Positions 1-10,219 of a stretch of DNA of 64,000 nucleotides are shown piece after piece; the stretch's first letter is position 1, and each line of letters opens with the position of its first letter. The stretch spans positions 1 through 64,000 of the forward strand of contig NZ_JAOOPZ010000001.1 in NCBI RefSeq assembly GCF_025486335.1, given 5' to 3'. This DNA comes from Mycoplasma zalophi (GTDB lineage: Bacteria > Bacillota_I > Bacilli_A > Mycoplasmatales > Metamycoplasmataceae). The notes under the pieces are model-generated. The model had not been told where the DNA came from, did no database searches, and saw only the letters and a list, made by a program, of their open reading frames with translations. The position numbers and the translations under genes are program-made.

Positions 1-144
1 CCTGGTTTAGCTTGATTTTCTGCACCTGGTTTAGCTTGTTTTTCTGCACCTGGTTTAGCTTGATTTTCTGCACCTGGTTTAGCTTGATTTTCTGCACCTG
101 GTTTAGCTTGTTTTTCTGCACCTGGTTGAGTATTAGATTGTGTA
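1..144. repeat. 24-bp tandem repeat array in lipoprotein gene
   Basis: Five full 24-bp units (1-24, 25-48, 49-72, 73-96, 97-120) are followed by a degenerate sixth at 121-144. The units are identical except for one position that switches the third residue between Asn and Lys, giving the order K, N, N, K, N in protein direction. The unit length is a multiple of three, so copy-number change alters protein length without breaking the frame. The array continues past the left edge of the window. Confidence 0.95.
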
Positions 145-515
145 TTTCCAGCTTGTTCTACTTTAAATTGATCTTTATTTATATTTTGTTCAAAAACTTT
201 TGAAACTTGTTTTTCCTTTGATAAAGTGTATTTTACAGTAATATTGTTTTTTGTTTTTGTTGCTTCTTTAAATGTAACAACAACACCATCTTTTGTTCCT
301 GAGAAAACAAAATTTTTATCAGTTAATAAAGTTGGCACTTCAGAGAATTTTGTTGCATTTGCATCTTTATATGCAACTTTTATTTCTTTGTTAATGTTTT
401 CAAAATTTATGTTGTTAGCATTTTCTTTAACACATGAAGCTGCTAACATTGATGGGATAATTATCATTGAACCTAATGATAATGTTGTAAGCAAAATTTT
501 TTTACTTTTTTTCAT
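1..515 (-). CDS. Lipoprotein with C-terminal 8-residue tandem repeats (3' end outside window)
   Basis: The protein starts MKKSKK and has a hydrophobic signal ending in a lipobox (LAASC, Cys28), so it should be an acylated surface lipoprotein. A unique region of about 100 residues follows, then exact tandem copies of the octapeptide A-E-(N/K)-Q-A-K-P-G that run to the edge of the window. The reading frame is open through the visible part (171 codons) and the C-terminus is not seen. Repeat-tailed lipoproteins of this design are known in mycoplasmas as size-variable surface antigens (Vlp, Vsp and Vsa families); membership in a particular family is not shown. The signal and repeat structure are seen directly; variability is inferred. 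Confidence 0.85.
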   Translation of the reverse strand, partial: MKKSKKILLTTLSLGSMIIIPSMLAASCVKENANNINFENINKEIKVAYKDANATKFSEVPTLLTDKNFVFSGTKDGVVVTFKEATKTKNNITVKYTLSKEKQVSKVFEQNINKDQFKVEQAGNTQSNTQPGAEKQAKPGAENQAKPGAENQAKPGAEKQAKPGAENQAKP

Positions 516-1324
516 TTTTTTGGATCCTTTAAAATATTAAAATAATTTATTTTTTGTAAATTTAATTAAAGTAAAATTGTTGTTATAAACCACAATAATT
601 ATACATCTTTATACTCATTTTATACACAAAAAAATACACAAAGCAACATCAAAATCTTGTTTTTTTAAAATTTATAAATAAAATTCATTTTTCCAAAAAA
701 ATGCAAAAATATTAAAAAAAGCAAATTTTGCTTTTAATTAATATGAAAATATTATTTTTTAAAAAAATTCACAAATTCTCTAAACAACATAATAAAATAT
801 TTAAAAAACTGAAAAATTTTTAATTTTTTGTGTTTGATTACAGTACAAATTGATAAATTACTTAAAAATTTTTTTAAATTCGCTTTTTTCTTGAGTTAAA
901 TTTGCTAAAAATCATATTATCATTAAACTTTATTCTGGGTTATCTAATACAATAATAATTTTTGCATTATTTTTGCGTGATAATTTTTTATTTAAAATAA
1001 AAATTTGTTCAGATTCTACCCTTTATCATCTCGTGTATGTTTTATTCAAATTATTGAATTTAAATTATTAAGTTATTTATTATTTTGTCTTTATTTTTTG
1101 TAATTTTCTAAAACATATATATTATTTTTTAATTCATTTTTTCTAAATTCATTCATTATTAGTTTTCGTTCAAGCAAGATTTCAATATTTATATTATGTG
1201 TTACTGCAAATATTTGTTTCCCATCATTTTTTTATTTTTAGAGTAAAAATAATATTTTATTATAAAAAATATCTAAATCATTTTCAATTTAATCAAATAA
1301 AAAATATATGTTTGTTTTATTTAA
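516..1324. other. AT-rich gap with a possible decayed gene
   Basis: No intact gene of useful length is present. On the minus strand between about 1190 and 860 there are short coding-like pieces in more than one frame, including one with the string KIIIVLDNPE followed by a stop and then IIWFLANLTQEKSEFKKIF, again ended by a stop. The codon use looks like the neighbouring genes but stops and frame changes break it up. This is best read as a remnant of a lost gene of unknown type. The part at 516-850 holds only AT-rich sequence and presumably the promoter of the lipoprotein gene. Confidence 0.35.
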
Positions 1325-1358
1325 AAAATGACACAGTAATATTTACATGTGTCATTTT
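1325..1358 (-). terminator. Terminator of secA
   Basis: A 10-bp perfect stem (AAAATGACAC with GTGTCATTTT) closes a 14-base loop and is followed on the minus strand by a T-rich run. It lies 7 bases beyond the secA stop codon. Confidence 0.85.
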
Positions 1359-1364
1359 AAGTTA

Positions 1365-4013
1365 TTATTTTTTGGTTTCTATTAAACCGAAGTCTCTAAT
1401 TAATGCTTGCTTTAGATTTTCAATATAATTTTCTATTTCTTCATCAGCTATATTTTGACTTTTTAGAACTTGATAATGTTGTTTTAAAATTGAGTTAATC
1501 ATTTCTAATTTTGCTAATAATTCATTTTCGGAATTTTCTTGATTTGATGAATAATTATTAGACTTAGCAACTTCTGGATTATTCATTAAATTAACAACTG
1601 ATTCTAGTGCAATTCTATCAGTTAATTCATTGAAACGTTTTGAACCTTCTTCAGTATAAATTTGATAAGGATTCTTCTGAGAATATTGAACTAAATTAGA
1701 TGATTGTCTTAATTTATCCATAACATTAATATGATTTTGTCATGCATTATCAAATACACGTAAAATTATTTGTCTTTCAGAAATAACAAGAGAAGAAATA
1801 CCATATTTATCAATAAAGTTTTCTCTTAGTTTTTCATATTCTTCAATAAATATTTTTGCAACAAATTCGGATAAATCAGCTTTATCATATTTTGAAATTT
1901 CAGATTTTTCAAATTTATATTCAGAATATCTCATTCAATTTTTGTTTAAATATTCTGCAAATTTTTGGTAGTCAAAACTATTATTTTTTAAAACAAAATA
2001 ATCATTATCAACAATTTGTTTTGCTGAAGAAATAATCATTTTATTAATTATTTCTCCCATATCATCACGTTCTAAAATTCAGTCACGTTGTTGATAAATT
2101 AAATCACGTTGTTGTCTGATGACATCATCATAATTTAAAACACTTTTACGGTTATCGTAGTTAAATCCTTCGATTTTCTTTTGTGCTCTTAAAAATGCTT
2201 TTTGAATTGCTTTACCTTCAATTGGTTGATCTTTATATTCTTTAAACATTTCTTTTCATTTATCTTGTAAACCAAAACGTAAAATAAGTTGATCATCAAG
2301 ACTTAGGAAAAATTTAGTATACCCAACATCTCCTTGACGTCCTGAACGACCCTTTAATTGGTTATCTATTCTTCTGCTTTCTGCTTTATCAGTACCTAAA
2401 ACATATAATCCACCAGCTTCTCTTGCTTCTTGTGAAGGTTTTATATCTGTTCCACGTCCTGCCATATTTGTTGCAATAGTTACAGCTCCTAATTGACCAG
2501 CAGCTGAAATAATAGCAGCTTCTTCAGCATTTTGTTTTGCATTTAAAACAGTATGAGGAATGTTTGCTTTAACTAAATATTCATGTAATCTTTCTGAATC
2601 TTCTACTTGCGCAGTTCCAATTAATATGGGTTGTTTACGCTCATAAACTTTTTTAACTTCTTCGACAATGGCCATATATTTTGAATGCATATCAACATAA
2701 ATTACATCTTCATCATCATATCTTACCATTGGTTTATTTGTAGGAATTACATTTACACGCATGTTATAAATATCAATAAATTCTTTTTCTTCTGTTTTAG
2801 CGGTTCCTGTCATTCCTGATAATTTTTTAAATAATCTAAAAAAGTTTTGGTAAGTGATTGTAGCTTGTGTTTTATTTTCTGCTTCAATTTCAATTCTTTC
2901 TTTTGCTTGAATTGCTTGTTGAAGTCCTTCTGAATAAGCACGACCTTCCATAATACGACCAGTAAATGAATCAACTAATTCGATTTTGTCATCTCTTACA
3001 ATGTATTCAACATCTAATTTCATAATTTTATGTGCTCTTAAAGCATTTTGAATTCTATGCACTAATTCAGAATTTTCAATGTTATATAAATTACTAAAAT
3101 TAAAATATGAATTTGCTTTTGAAATACCTTCATCTGTTAAATATACACTTTTAGTTTCTTCATCTATGTAATAATCTTCTTCTGATAATGTACGTACAAA
3201 TAAATCAGCTACAGTGTATAGAGTACTTTCCTCGTTATCTCCACCACTAATAATTAAAGGAGTTTTTGCTTCGTCAATTAAAATACTATCTACTTCATCT
3301 AAAAGAATATAATTCAATCCTCTTTGAACTTTTTCTTCTTTTGATAAAACCATATTATCTCTCAAATAATCAAATCCCAATTCTGAATGAATTGAATATG
3401 TAATATCACAATTATATGCTTGACGTTTTAATTCTGTAGACATTTGCGCTTTATTAATCCCAACACTTAAACCTAATCAATTAAAAACTTCTCCCATTTC
3501 TGTTGCATCACGTTCTGCTAGATACTCATTTACTGTTGAAACTATAACATTTTCACCTGTTAATGCATTTAAATACACAGGAGCAATTGATGTTATTGTC
3601 TTTCCTTCACCAGTTTTCATTTCAGCTACAGAACCTAAATCTAAAATAACACCACCTAACATTTGCACGTCAAAAGGTCTTTTTCCTAGCACACGTTTGG
3701 TAGCTTCTCTACTAACAGAAAAAGCTTCAACTCTAATATCTTCAGTAGTTTCGCCTTTAATTAATCTTTCTTTAAATTCAATAGTTTTGGCTTTTAATTC
3801 ATCATCTGTTAATTTTGAAACATAATCTTCTAGAACATTAATTTCATATAAAGTATTGTAAGCAATACGCATTTCAGCACTTTTAAAATCCATTTTATAT
3901 CATTTATCTTTTTTATTTTCTCTTTTTGGAATTATTCATTTACCGTTTTCATCGTAATAATTTTTTGAATTAAAAACATTATTGTTATTTTGTTTTTTGT
4001 CAAGTTTTTTCAT
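1365..4013 (-). CDS. secA: Preprotein translocase ATPase SecA
   Basis: SecA is the ATPase motor that pushes preproteins through the SecYEG channel. The 882-residue protein has the Walker A element MKTGEGKT (132-139), the DEVD Walker B/DEAD motif (239-242), a long helical scaffold region, and the motif VI region AGRGTDIK...GRSGRQGD. The C-terminal zinc-binding tail (CxCx8CH) of many SecAs is absent, and the protein ends in a charged helix. The ATG at 4013 adds a 40-residue polar leader before the conserved start [10 protein letters not shown]; the in-frame ATG at 3893 (residue 41) is an alternative, and neither has a clear ribosome binding site. Several in-frame TGA codons must be read as Trp. 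The gene stands alone with its own terminator. Confidence 0.97.
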
Positions 4014-4101
4014 GTATATAATTTTACTATATAAAATTAATTTTATATAAATTAAACTTTATAATGCTTTATAAACAAATTCTAGTTCATTAAATAAAAA
4101 T

Positions 4102-4125
4102 AAAACTTGCCGCTAAGCAAGTTTT
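4102..4125 (-). terminator. Terminator of def/membrane-protein operon
   Basis: The stem AAAACTTGC/GCAAGTTTT with a 6-base loop is followed on the minus strand by a T-rich stretch. It lies just after the stop codon at 4142. Confidence 0.8.
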
Positions 4126-4141
4126 TTAATTGCTATTAATT

Positions 4142-5173
4142 TTAGTTTGTATTTCCTGTGAATGCATCAACTAAAAAGTTTGCATAACCATCAACTAATT
4201 GAACTGTTTCTGCATCTTTATTATCATATTTGGCTTTTAAATCATCATTAATAAATGATTTAACTAAAAAGTTTTTTAATGAGTTTTTTCCGGTTTCATT
4301 TAGTGTTTTCATCACTAAATTTTTACTTTTTATGTTTTCTTCAATAATGTTTTTGTTTTGATTATTAAATTCAATTGTTTGTTTATCTAATTTTTTATCT
4401 CCTGCTGCTTTTGCAAATACAGGAACAAGTAAATTACTTGTAAATTCATCATTTAAAATGTATTCAAATTTTGTTCTTTCTTCATCTGAAATTTTTGTTC
4501 TATCTGTGAAGCTTTGATTTATTGCAATACTTGAAAATACTTTTTGTATTCCATCAGTTTTTGTTAAATCCAATAAATATTTAAATGCTTTTAATTTACC
4601 TGTATATGTAATTGCTTGATCTTTAGATAAAGTTTTTGTTGCTGGTTCTAAGAATTTTTTACTAAAACTGTTTTCTTCATTTACAAAAAGAGTTGTTGCG
4701 TTTGAAACAAATACAGCCAATGGGAAAATAGCAATTGTACTTATTAATGAACCACTTAATCTTAATGCTAATGATTTTTTAAATGATTGTGTTGCTTTTC
4801 GTCTTTTAAATACTTTTCTTAAGAAAAATAATCATATTATAAAATACACAAATCCAACGGCAACTTCTAGCAATACAAATACTGCAATAGCATATACTGT
4901 ATATAACAATGATTTAAAATCTTCAGCTCTTAAACCATTATTTTGAGTATAGTTTTTAAATGCTTCGTCAAATTGTTTAACCGCAACATCAAATGTAAAT
5001 ATTGAAATTAATATTGCAATAATCGCCGTTACAAAAGTTACAGTAGAAGCAGTAACTTTTTTCATTAATCCCAACACAAAACCAATTAATAATAAAGCAA
5101 AAAATGCAATAATAGGAATATAAGTTAAACCTTCTTGCTGAGAAATATTTAAAAATGATTCTATTGATTTCAT
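4142..5173 (-). CDS. Conserved membrane protein, unknown function
   Basis: This 343-residue protein has about four hydrophobic segments in its first 150 residues (around 18-36, 43-60, 93-118 and 137-155) with a basic loop FLRKVFKRRK between the third and fourth. The remaining 190 residues are polar and helical and probably lie on one side of the membrane. The four-helix N-terminus is reminiscent of CvpA-type proteins, but no signature could be confirmed and I do not assign a family. It starts 1 base after the def stop codon, so it is probably co-translated with peptide deformylase and shares the terminator at 4102-4125. Confidence 0.75.
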
Positions 5174-5174
5174 A

Positions 5175-5726
5175 TTAACCTACCAATTTTAAATCTTTTG
5201 TTGCTTGTCAAGGATTTTTTTGATCAATGTGATCTAGAAATAATTTTCCTTGAAGGTGATCATATTCATGCTGCATAACAATTGCTAAATAACCTGTTGT
5301 GTCATAACGTTTCATTTTTCTTTCATTATATGAATAGGCATCAATAATAACACGATTATATCTTTTTACATAACCTTCTTGGTTTGGTCATGCATCAGAA
5401 ACACTTAAACACCCTTCACCTTGTGCAAGTGCTTGTAATGCTTCAGAATGACCTTTCATAACTGGGTTTATTAATGCATCTTTAAAGATTACATTTCCAT
5501 CATCATCTTGTACAAAAATATAAAATATGTTTTTTAATATTCCGTATTGAACAGCCGCAACTCCAACTCCTGGTCTAAATTTTGTACCCTCAGTTTGTGA
5601 GTCATCAATATGATAAATCATCTTTTGAATTAACAATTCATCTTCTTCTGTTAGAGGAATAGGAACATCTTTTGATTTTTGTCTTAATACCTTTGCTGGT
5701 AATTTTGTTAATTTTACTTTAAACAT
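5175..5726 (-). CDS. def: Peptide deformylase
   Basis: Removes the formyl group from the N-terminal Met of new proteins in the cytosol. All three metal-site motifs are present in the 183-residue protein: GVGVAAVQ (53-60, motif 1), EGCLS (104-108, the metal-binding Cys106) and QHEYDH (152-157, metal-binding His153 and His157 with catalytic Glu154). Insertion between motif 1 and motif 2 is typical of the Gram-positive type. The C-terminal third is only seen when the in-frame TGA codons are read as Trp. The stop codon is one base from the start of the downstream membrane protein gene. Confidence 0.95.
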
Positions 5727-5778
5727 AATTTGATTATATCAAATACTACTAAAAAAATTGAAATCATAAGATTTTTTT

Positions 5779-5784
5779 TATAAT
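5779..5784 (+). promoter_or_regulatory. -10 box of rsmD
   Basis: A perfect TATAAT ends 6 bases before the rsmD ATG at 5791, so transcription would begin at or next to the start codon. No ribosome binding site is present, which fits a leaderless mRNA. Confidence 0.55.
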
Positions 5785-5790
5785 TATTTT

Positions 5791-6333
5791 ATGCTAAGAA
5801 TTGTGAGTGGAAAATATAAAAATTTAAAAATTGAACAACCTGATAAAAAAATCACTAGAGCAAGTAGTGAAAAACTAAGAGAAGCAATTTTTTCAAGTAT
5901 CCAATTTGATTTAGAAAATAAAACTTTTTTGGATTGTTTTGGTGGCAGTGGTGCTTTTGGATTTGAAGCAATAAGTAGAGGTTCTTCAGAAATTTTAATA
6001 CTTGAAAAAAATTCACATGCTTTTAATATAATTAAGCAAAATAAACAAAAATTTGCAAGTGAAAACATTAATATTCTTAATGTTGACACAATAAAATTTT
6101 TAGAAAAAAAATCAGACAAAATTTGAGATTTTGTTTTTATAGATCCACCTTATATTAAAAAAGAATATTATGATTTATGCACTCAAAATTTACTAAATAA
6201 TAACTTTATTAATGAAAATAGCATAATCATTTTAGAATCTAATTTTGAAATTAAAAATTTAGATAAATTTGAATTAATAAAACAAAAAAAATATGGTATT
6301 TCCTTTGTTAGTTACTGAAAAATTACTAACTAA
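5791..6333 (+). CDS. rsmD: 16S rRNA (guanine966-N2)-methyltransferase RsmD
   Basis: A 180-residue SAM-dependent methyltransferase that modifies 16S rRNA in the small subunit. It opens with the family signature RIVSGKYKN, has the SAM-binding loop LDCFGGSGAFGFEA (about 47-60), and the catalytic motif DPPY (118-121), which becomes visible only when TGA at codon 112 is read as Trp. Length is close to the family norm of about 185. Its last bases overlap the 3' end of the convergent mtnN gene by 8 bp. A TATAAT box directly upstream suggests leaderless expression. Confidence 0.93.
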
Positions 6334-6991
6334 ATATTTTTATTAAAATTTCACAAATAACTTGTGAACATTTTTTTATATTTTTTTGATAATCACCTGA
6401 ATTATTATCTTTAAAAATATGATCAGATACAACTTTTATTAAACTTATATCTTTATTTAATAAATAGCAACTTTGCAATAAAGCAGTAGATTCCATATCT
6501 ACTAATGAAAATGTTTTTAAATCACGATTTTTTATATTTTCTTGCGAAATAAAACTATCTCCACTAATGGAATTTGCAAATTCTAAATTGAGTTTTTGTA
6601 ATAAATCTGTGTTTAATTCAGTACTTGTTGAGTATGTTTGAGGCATATTTGGTAATTGCCCAATTTTATAATTTGGTAAAGCTGTTAAATCTACATCTCA
6701 ATATTGTGAAATATTTATTAAAAATGATTTCGCTATTTCAATATTATTATCAAGTGAACCAGCAGTACCGATATTTATTATTTTTGAAATATTTTGATAC
6801 TTATTTAATGTTACATTTAATGCCAAAGAAGCATTAACTTTTCCTACACCACTAATTGTTAAAATAAATTTCCTACTATTAAAAATACACTCATAAATTT
6901 GAATGTTTTTTGTGTTAATAATCTCTTTTTTTGAAACTATATCAAAAAATGATTGTACTTCTTGTAATTCTGCTGCTATTATTAATGTCAT
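6326..6991 (-). CDS. mtnN: 5'-methylthioadenosine/S-adenosylhomocysteine nucleosidase
   Basis: Cleaves S-adenosylhomocysteine or methylthioadenosine to adenine plus the sugar thioether, recycling the product of SAM methyltransferases. The 221-residue protein shows the family order: an N-terminal IIAAELQEV (the catalytic Glu region), SGVGKVNA (about 46-53), INIGTAGSLD, FSLVDMESTA (the purine- and ribose-binding Glu) and KVVSDH (catalytic Asp). Its ATG overlaps the stop of pgi by one base (TAATG). An in-frame TGA is read as Trp. Confidence 0.92.
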
Positions 6992-8313
6992 TATATTTTT
7001 TCTAAAATGTCCTTTAAAAATCTATTATAAATATCATAACTTCTTCCATCAAATGGATTAATACCTAGTAAATAAGCACTCATCAAACTTGAATTTTGTA
7101 AGAAGACTATTAGTTGTCCTATTGTATCTTCTGAATTATCTTCCAATGTAATTTGAATATTTTGATAATGACCAACTTTTTGAAAAAGATCACTATATGC
7201 ATTTTGTGAATATAAAAGTAACTGGTTAGGAGTTGTTGACGGTAATTCAAAATAAGGTTTATTTCTTTCATAATTACCAATGTGTTTTTCATCAAACATT
7301 CTTTGAGTAGAAAGAATTGTTAAAAATAAAGAATCTATTTGTTGTGATTTTTTATAACCTTGTTGAAAAAATTGTGATCTTGTTGATATTTCTTTACTAA
7401 AGTTAGCAGTATCTAAATAAAGTGATTTGTTTTCTTTTGAATTTGTTTGTGAAAATAAATATTGTCAGTATTTTGAAAAAGTTGCTAAATCATTGTCAAA
7501 ATTCACAAAAATTTCATGATCTAACCCCATGTTTTTAAGATAAAGTCTAGCAAAGGCGTATTGATACGCAATATTTTGTGATAAATTAGTAGAACTAAAA
7601 TCTGTACTTGCTTTTGCTGCTCCACTTAAAAGTCTTGAAATATTAATTCCGGCGCATGCCATTGGTAATAGTCCAACACTTGTAAAAGCACTATAAACTT
7701 CAGGTATTTTATCTAAAAAATTAAAAATCTTATACTGTTTGTAATTAGCAATTTTATTTAGATTTCCAGTATTTGGATTAGTAGTTATACAAATATACTG
7801 TGAAGAATTTTTAAGCCCTAATTTTCGCTCCATTATTTCAGAAAAAAATTGAAAATTTGCCAAAACATCAATATCATTACCACTTTTTGAAATAACATGA
7901 ATTGCAAAAGGTTTATCATCTAAATAATTTTCTAAATTTTTTAATTCTTTACTATTTAAAATATGATCAAGATAAATTATTTCCATATTTTTTTTATCTT
8001 TAAGCGAATTTTGATAATTTATAAAATTATTATTACCAATATAATCAATTACTGATTTTGAGTGCAAACTCAATGAATAAGCACTAATAACCAACAATAC
8101 TCTAACTTCTGTTTTTCATTTCAAAGATAAATCAATAATTTCTTTAACTTCTAAATTTTTAGGTGTTGCTAAATCTAAAAAATCTAAAAATTCATGTCCA
8201 TCTATATTTCTAGATGCTATATTAGCATTTAAGGTATAAATAATTTTTTGGTATTTTTCTGTGAATTTTGAGCTTAATTCATTTGCAAGTTTTAAAGAAA
8301 TTTTACCAATCAT
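6991..8313 (-). CDS. pgi: Glucose-6-phosphate isomerase
   Basis: Converts glucose-6-phosphate and fructose-6-phosphate in glycolysis. The 440-residue protein, intact when its TGA codons are Trp, has the sugar-phosphate binding region (HVISKSGNDIDVLANFQFF, matching the SKSGTT-type loop), a helix-rich middle with GLLPMACAGIN, and the C-terminal conserved region IGQLIVFLQNSSLMSAYLLGINPFD (read in two parts around 7100). Length matches short bacterial Pgi. It overlaps the upstream S1-domain gene by 11 bp and the downstream mtnN by one base, so the three form one translational unit. Sequence divergence from canonical Pgi is high. Confidence 0.85.
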
Positions 8314-8641
8314 TTTTTATCTTTCTTTTCGTAAATTTTAGTAGTTTTTCAAAATTGCTTTCACAATTAAATTCAAATTCAAAAGGGTTACGTAAAAATC
8401 TAGGGTGAATATTTTTAAAAGAAATTATGTAATCATTTTTAGCTTCATTATATTCTTTAACAAAAACATCAATTTCTTCGCCAATTCTAAAAATATCTTC
8501 AAGATCTCCAATATAGTAATCACTCACTTCTTTTAAATTCAGTCTAAATACCTGTTTATTTTGATTTTCTAAAAGCACAAAACTTTTGTATATTTTTACT
8601 ACCTTTGCTTGAACAACTTTATTTACGATATTCATACTCAT
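8303..8641 (-). CDS. Small S1-domain RNA-binding protein
   Basis: This is a 112-residue protein with an S1-like OB fold: an N-terminal VVQAKVVKIYKSFVLLEN strand pair, GEEIDVFVKEYN, and the closing IISFKNIHPRFLRNP. Short S1 proteins of this kind bind RNA or ribosomes (for example the Gsp13/YugI group, which in some bacteria also lies next to pgi). Its 3' end overlaps the pgi start by 11 bp. Two in-frame ATGs (8641 and 8635) are possible starts; neither has a Shine-Dalgarno sequence. Confidence 0.75.
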   Translation of the reverse strand: MSMNIVNKVVQAKVVKIYKSFVLLENQNKQVFRLNLKEVSDYYIGDLEDIFRIGEEIDVFVKEYNEAKNDYIISFKNIHPRFLRNPFEFEFNCESNFEKLLKFTKRKIKNDW

Positions 8642-8715
8642 AATTTAATTATATATTACTTTTATTAATAGGTTAAATTTATAAGATATTCAAATAGAAA
8701 CTAAAAATACTAGAT

Positions 8716-8721
8716 TATAAT
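8716..8721 (+). promoter_or_regulatory. -10 box upstream of DUF4177-like gene
   Basis: TATAAT lies 29 bp before an ATG that has an AAGGAG ribosome binding site. It probably drives the small gene at 8750 and the P37 transporter genes behind it. Confidence 0.5.
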
Positions 8722-8749
8722 TTATAATAATTACATTTTAAGGAGTAAT

Positions 8750-9010
8750 ATGTTTAAAGAAGAGAGTACATCTTCAATAACTAGAGGACAAAAGGACTTA
8801 GATTATGTTGTTTTACAAGTTATTTTAAAAGAAAAATGAATAGAAAAAGGAAGTAAAAATTTAACTGATTTAGAATATATTATTAATCAACAAACAGCAA
8901 AAGGATATAGATTACACACATTAAATACTACATCATCAATACATAGTGCAGGATTACTTGGTGTGAATAGAATGCAAGCTATATTAGTTTTTGAAAAAAT
9001 AAAAAATTAA
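8750..9010 (+). CDS. Small DUF4177-like protein
   Basis: An 86-residue cytosolic protein with a good ribosome binding site (AAGGAG, 5 bases before ATG). It contains one in-frame TGA (KEKWIEKG). The arrangement of an N-terminal strand DYVVLQVIL, a helix LEYIINQQTAKGYRLHTL and a final strand AILVFEKI matches the small DUF4177 fold, in which the last strand reads ILVFE. The function of that family is unknown. It lies 24 bp upstream of the P37-type lipoprotein and is probably co-transcribed with it. Confidence 0.7.
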
Positions 9011-9034
9011 AATGTATGAAATAAGGAGATAAAA

Positions 9035-10219
9035 ATGCTTAAAAAATATTTGAAAAAAATATTTACTATATTTATAGTTATAAGTTGCTTTTTTATTCCT
9101 TATTTTTTTGTTTCTTGTGCTACCCAAACTACAATACAAATGAGCACATTAACACCATGAGCAAAAGATTTTAAAATTAAAAATATTAATTTTTTTAAAT
9201 CAATTGAATCAAAATATAATGAACTAAAAAATCAAGACATCGACACAAAGAATGCTAAAAATATCACTTTAACTCCTGATTTATTAAGTAATGACAGAGC
9301 ATTAGTTGAATCTGTGATTACCAATAAAAGTCAAATTGCAATTGTTAATAGTGTTTTTTTAAATAATCAATTTAACGAAACCCAAAAATACATTGATTTC
9401 GTTCACCCTATTCTTCTTGCAAAAACATTTGTTCCTAAATATGATGAAAATATGGTTTTTTATGATGTAAATAACAATGAAAAAATCGATGAAATTGTAA
9501 AAAAACAAAACAATGATTTTACAAAAAAATCATATAGCAAATGAGATGATAAAGAATATGGTTTTAATTATGGTATTTATCAACATTTTTATGAACCTAT
9601 TGATAAAAGTATAAATTATCAAAGGGGCGCAATTTTTATTGCAGGAACTGAAGAAATTTTAAAAAAAATAAAAGAAGCATGAAACAATCGTGATTGAAAA
9701 ACATTTAGTAGTTTTGGAATTGTAAAAAATCAAGATACAAGTTCTGCAACTAGATTTATTTATCCAGAGTTTTTGTTTAAAAAACATTTCAACAAATATA
9801 ACAAACAATTTACTGGGTTTAGTAATGATGAAAATGAAAATCCAGATAATTATATCAATTATCCAATTCATAATTCAGCAACACATATGGGACAAAGTAT
9901 TTTTAAAGATTTTCACATTTTCTTAGGCGAAGAAAATGAATATGCATTTCACCATAATGACCCTGACAAAAATTACTTTACAAGACCAAATGGTGAAAAA
10001 ATTGAAATATTAACCTTAACTGACCCTTTTTTATTTTTTGTAGTTATTGCATCAAACAAATTAAGTGAAAAGGAAATTACTTTTTTACAGCAAGCAATTT
10101 TGCAAACATCACAAGAAAATAAAGATGATTTCAGTTATAGAATAGGTATTAGTGGTTATACACAAGAAAATGCTAATAGAGAATATATTAAAGAATTTTA
10201 CAATAAGGCAAAACAATAA
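9035..10219 (+). CDS. p37: P37-type substrate-binding lipoprotein
   Basis: A 394-residue secreted lipoprotein with signal peptide and lipobox (FFVSC, Cys28). The order of segments (NINFFKSIESKYNELKNQ, SQIAIVNSVFL, GAIFIAGTEE, SATRFIYPEFLFKKH) fits the mycoplasma P37/Cypl family, extracytoplasmic thiamine- or thiamine-phosphate-like ligand-binding proteins related to phosphonate-binding PhnD. It is preceded by an AAGGAG ribosome binding site and its stop overlaps the start of the permease gene by one base. In Mycoplasma hyorhinis the operon is binding protein, ATPase, permease; here the ATPase gene is missing between them. The ligand is not shown by the sequence. Confidence 0.88.

Noticed and set aside
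12-203. Plus-strand open frame over the repeat array
   Set aside because: It is the antisense shadow of the lipoprotein repeats; the minus frame has a signal peptide and lipobox.
1365-4013. secA as several broken ORFs
   Set aside because: All interruptions are TGA, read as Trp in this genetic code; the frame is continuous, so it is not a pseudogene.
5784-6119. Minus-strand open frame opposite rsmD
   Set aside because: Shadow of rsmD, which has clear methyltransferase motifs.
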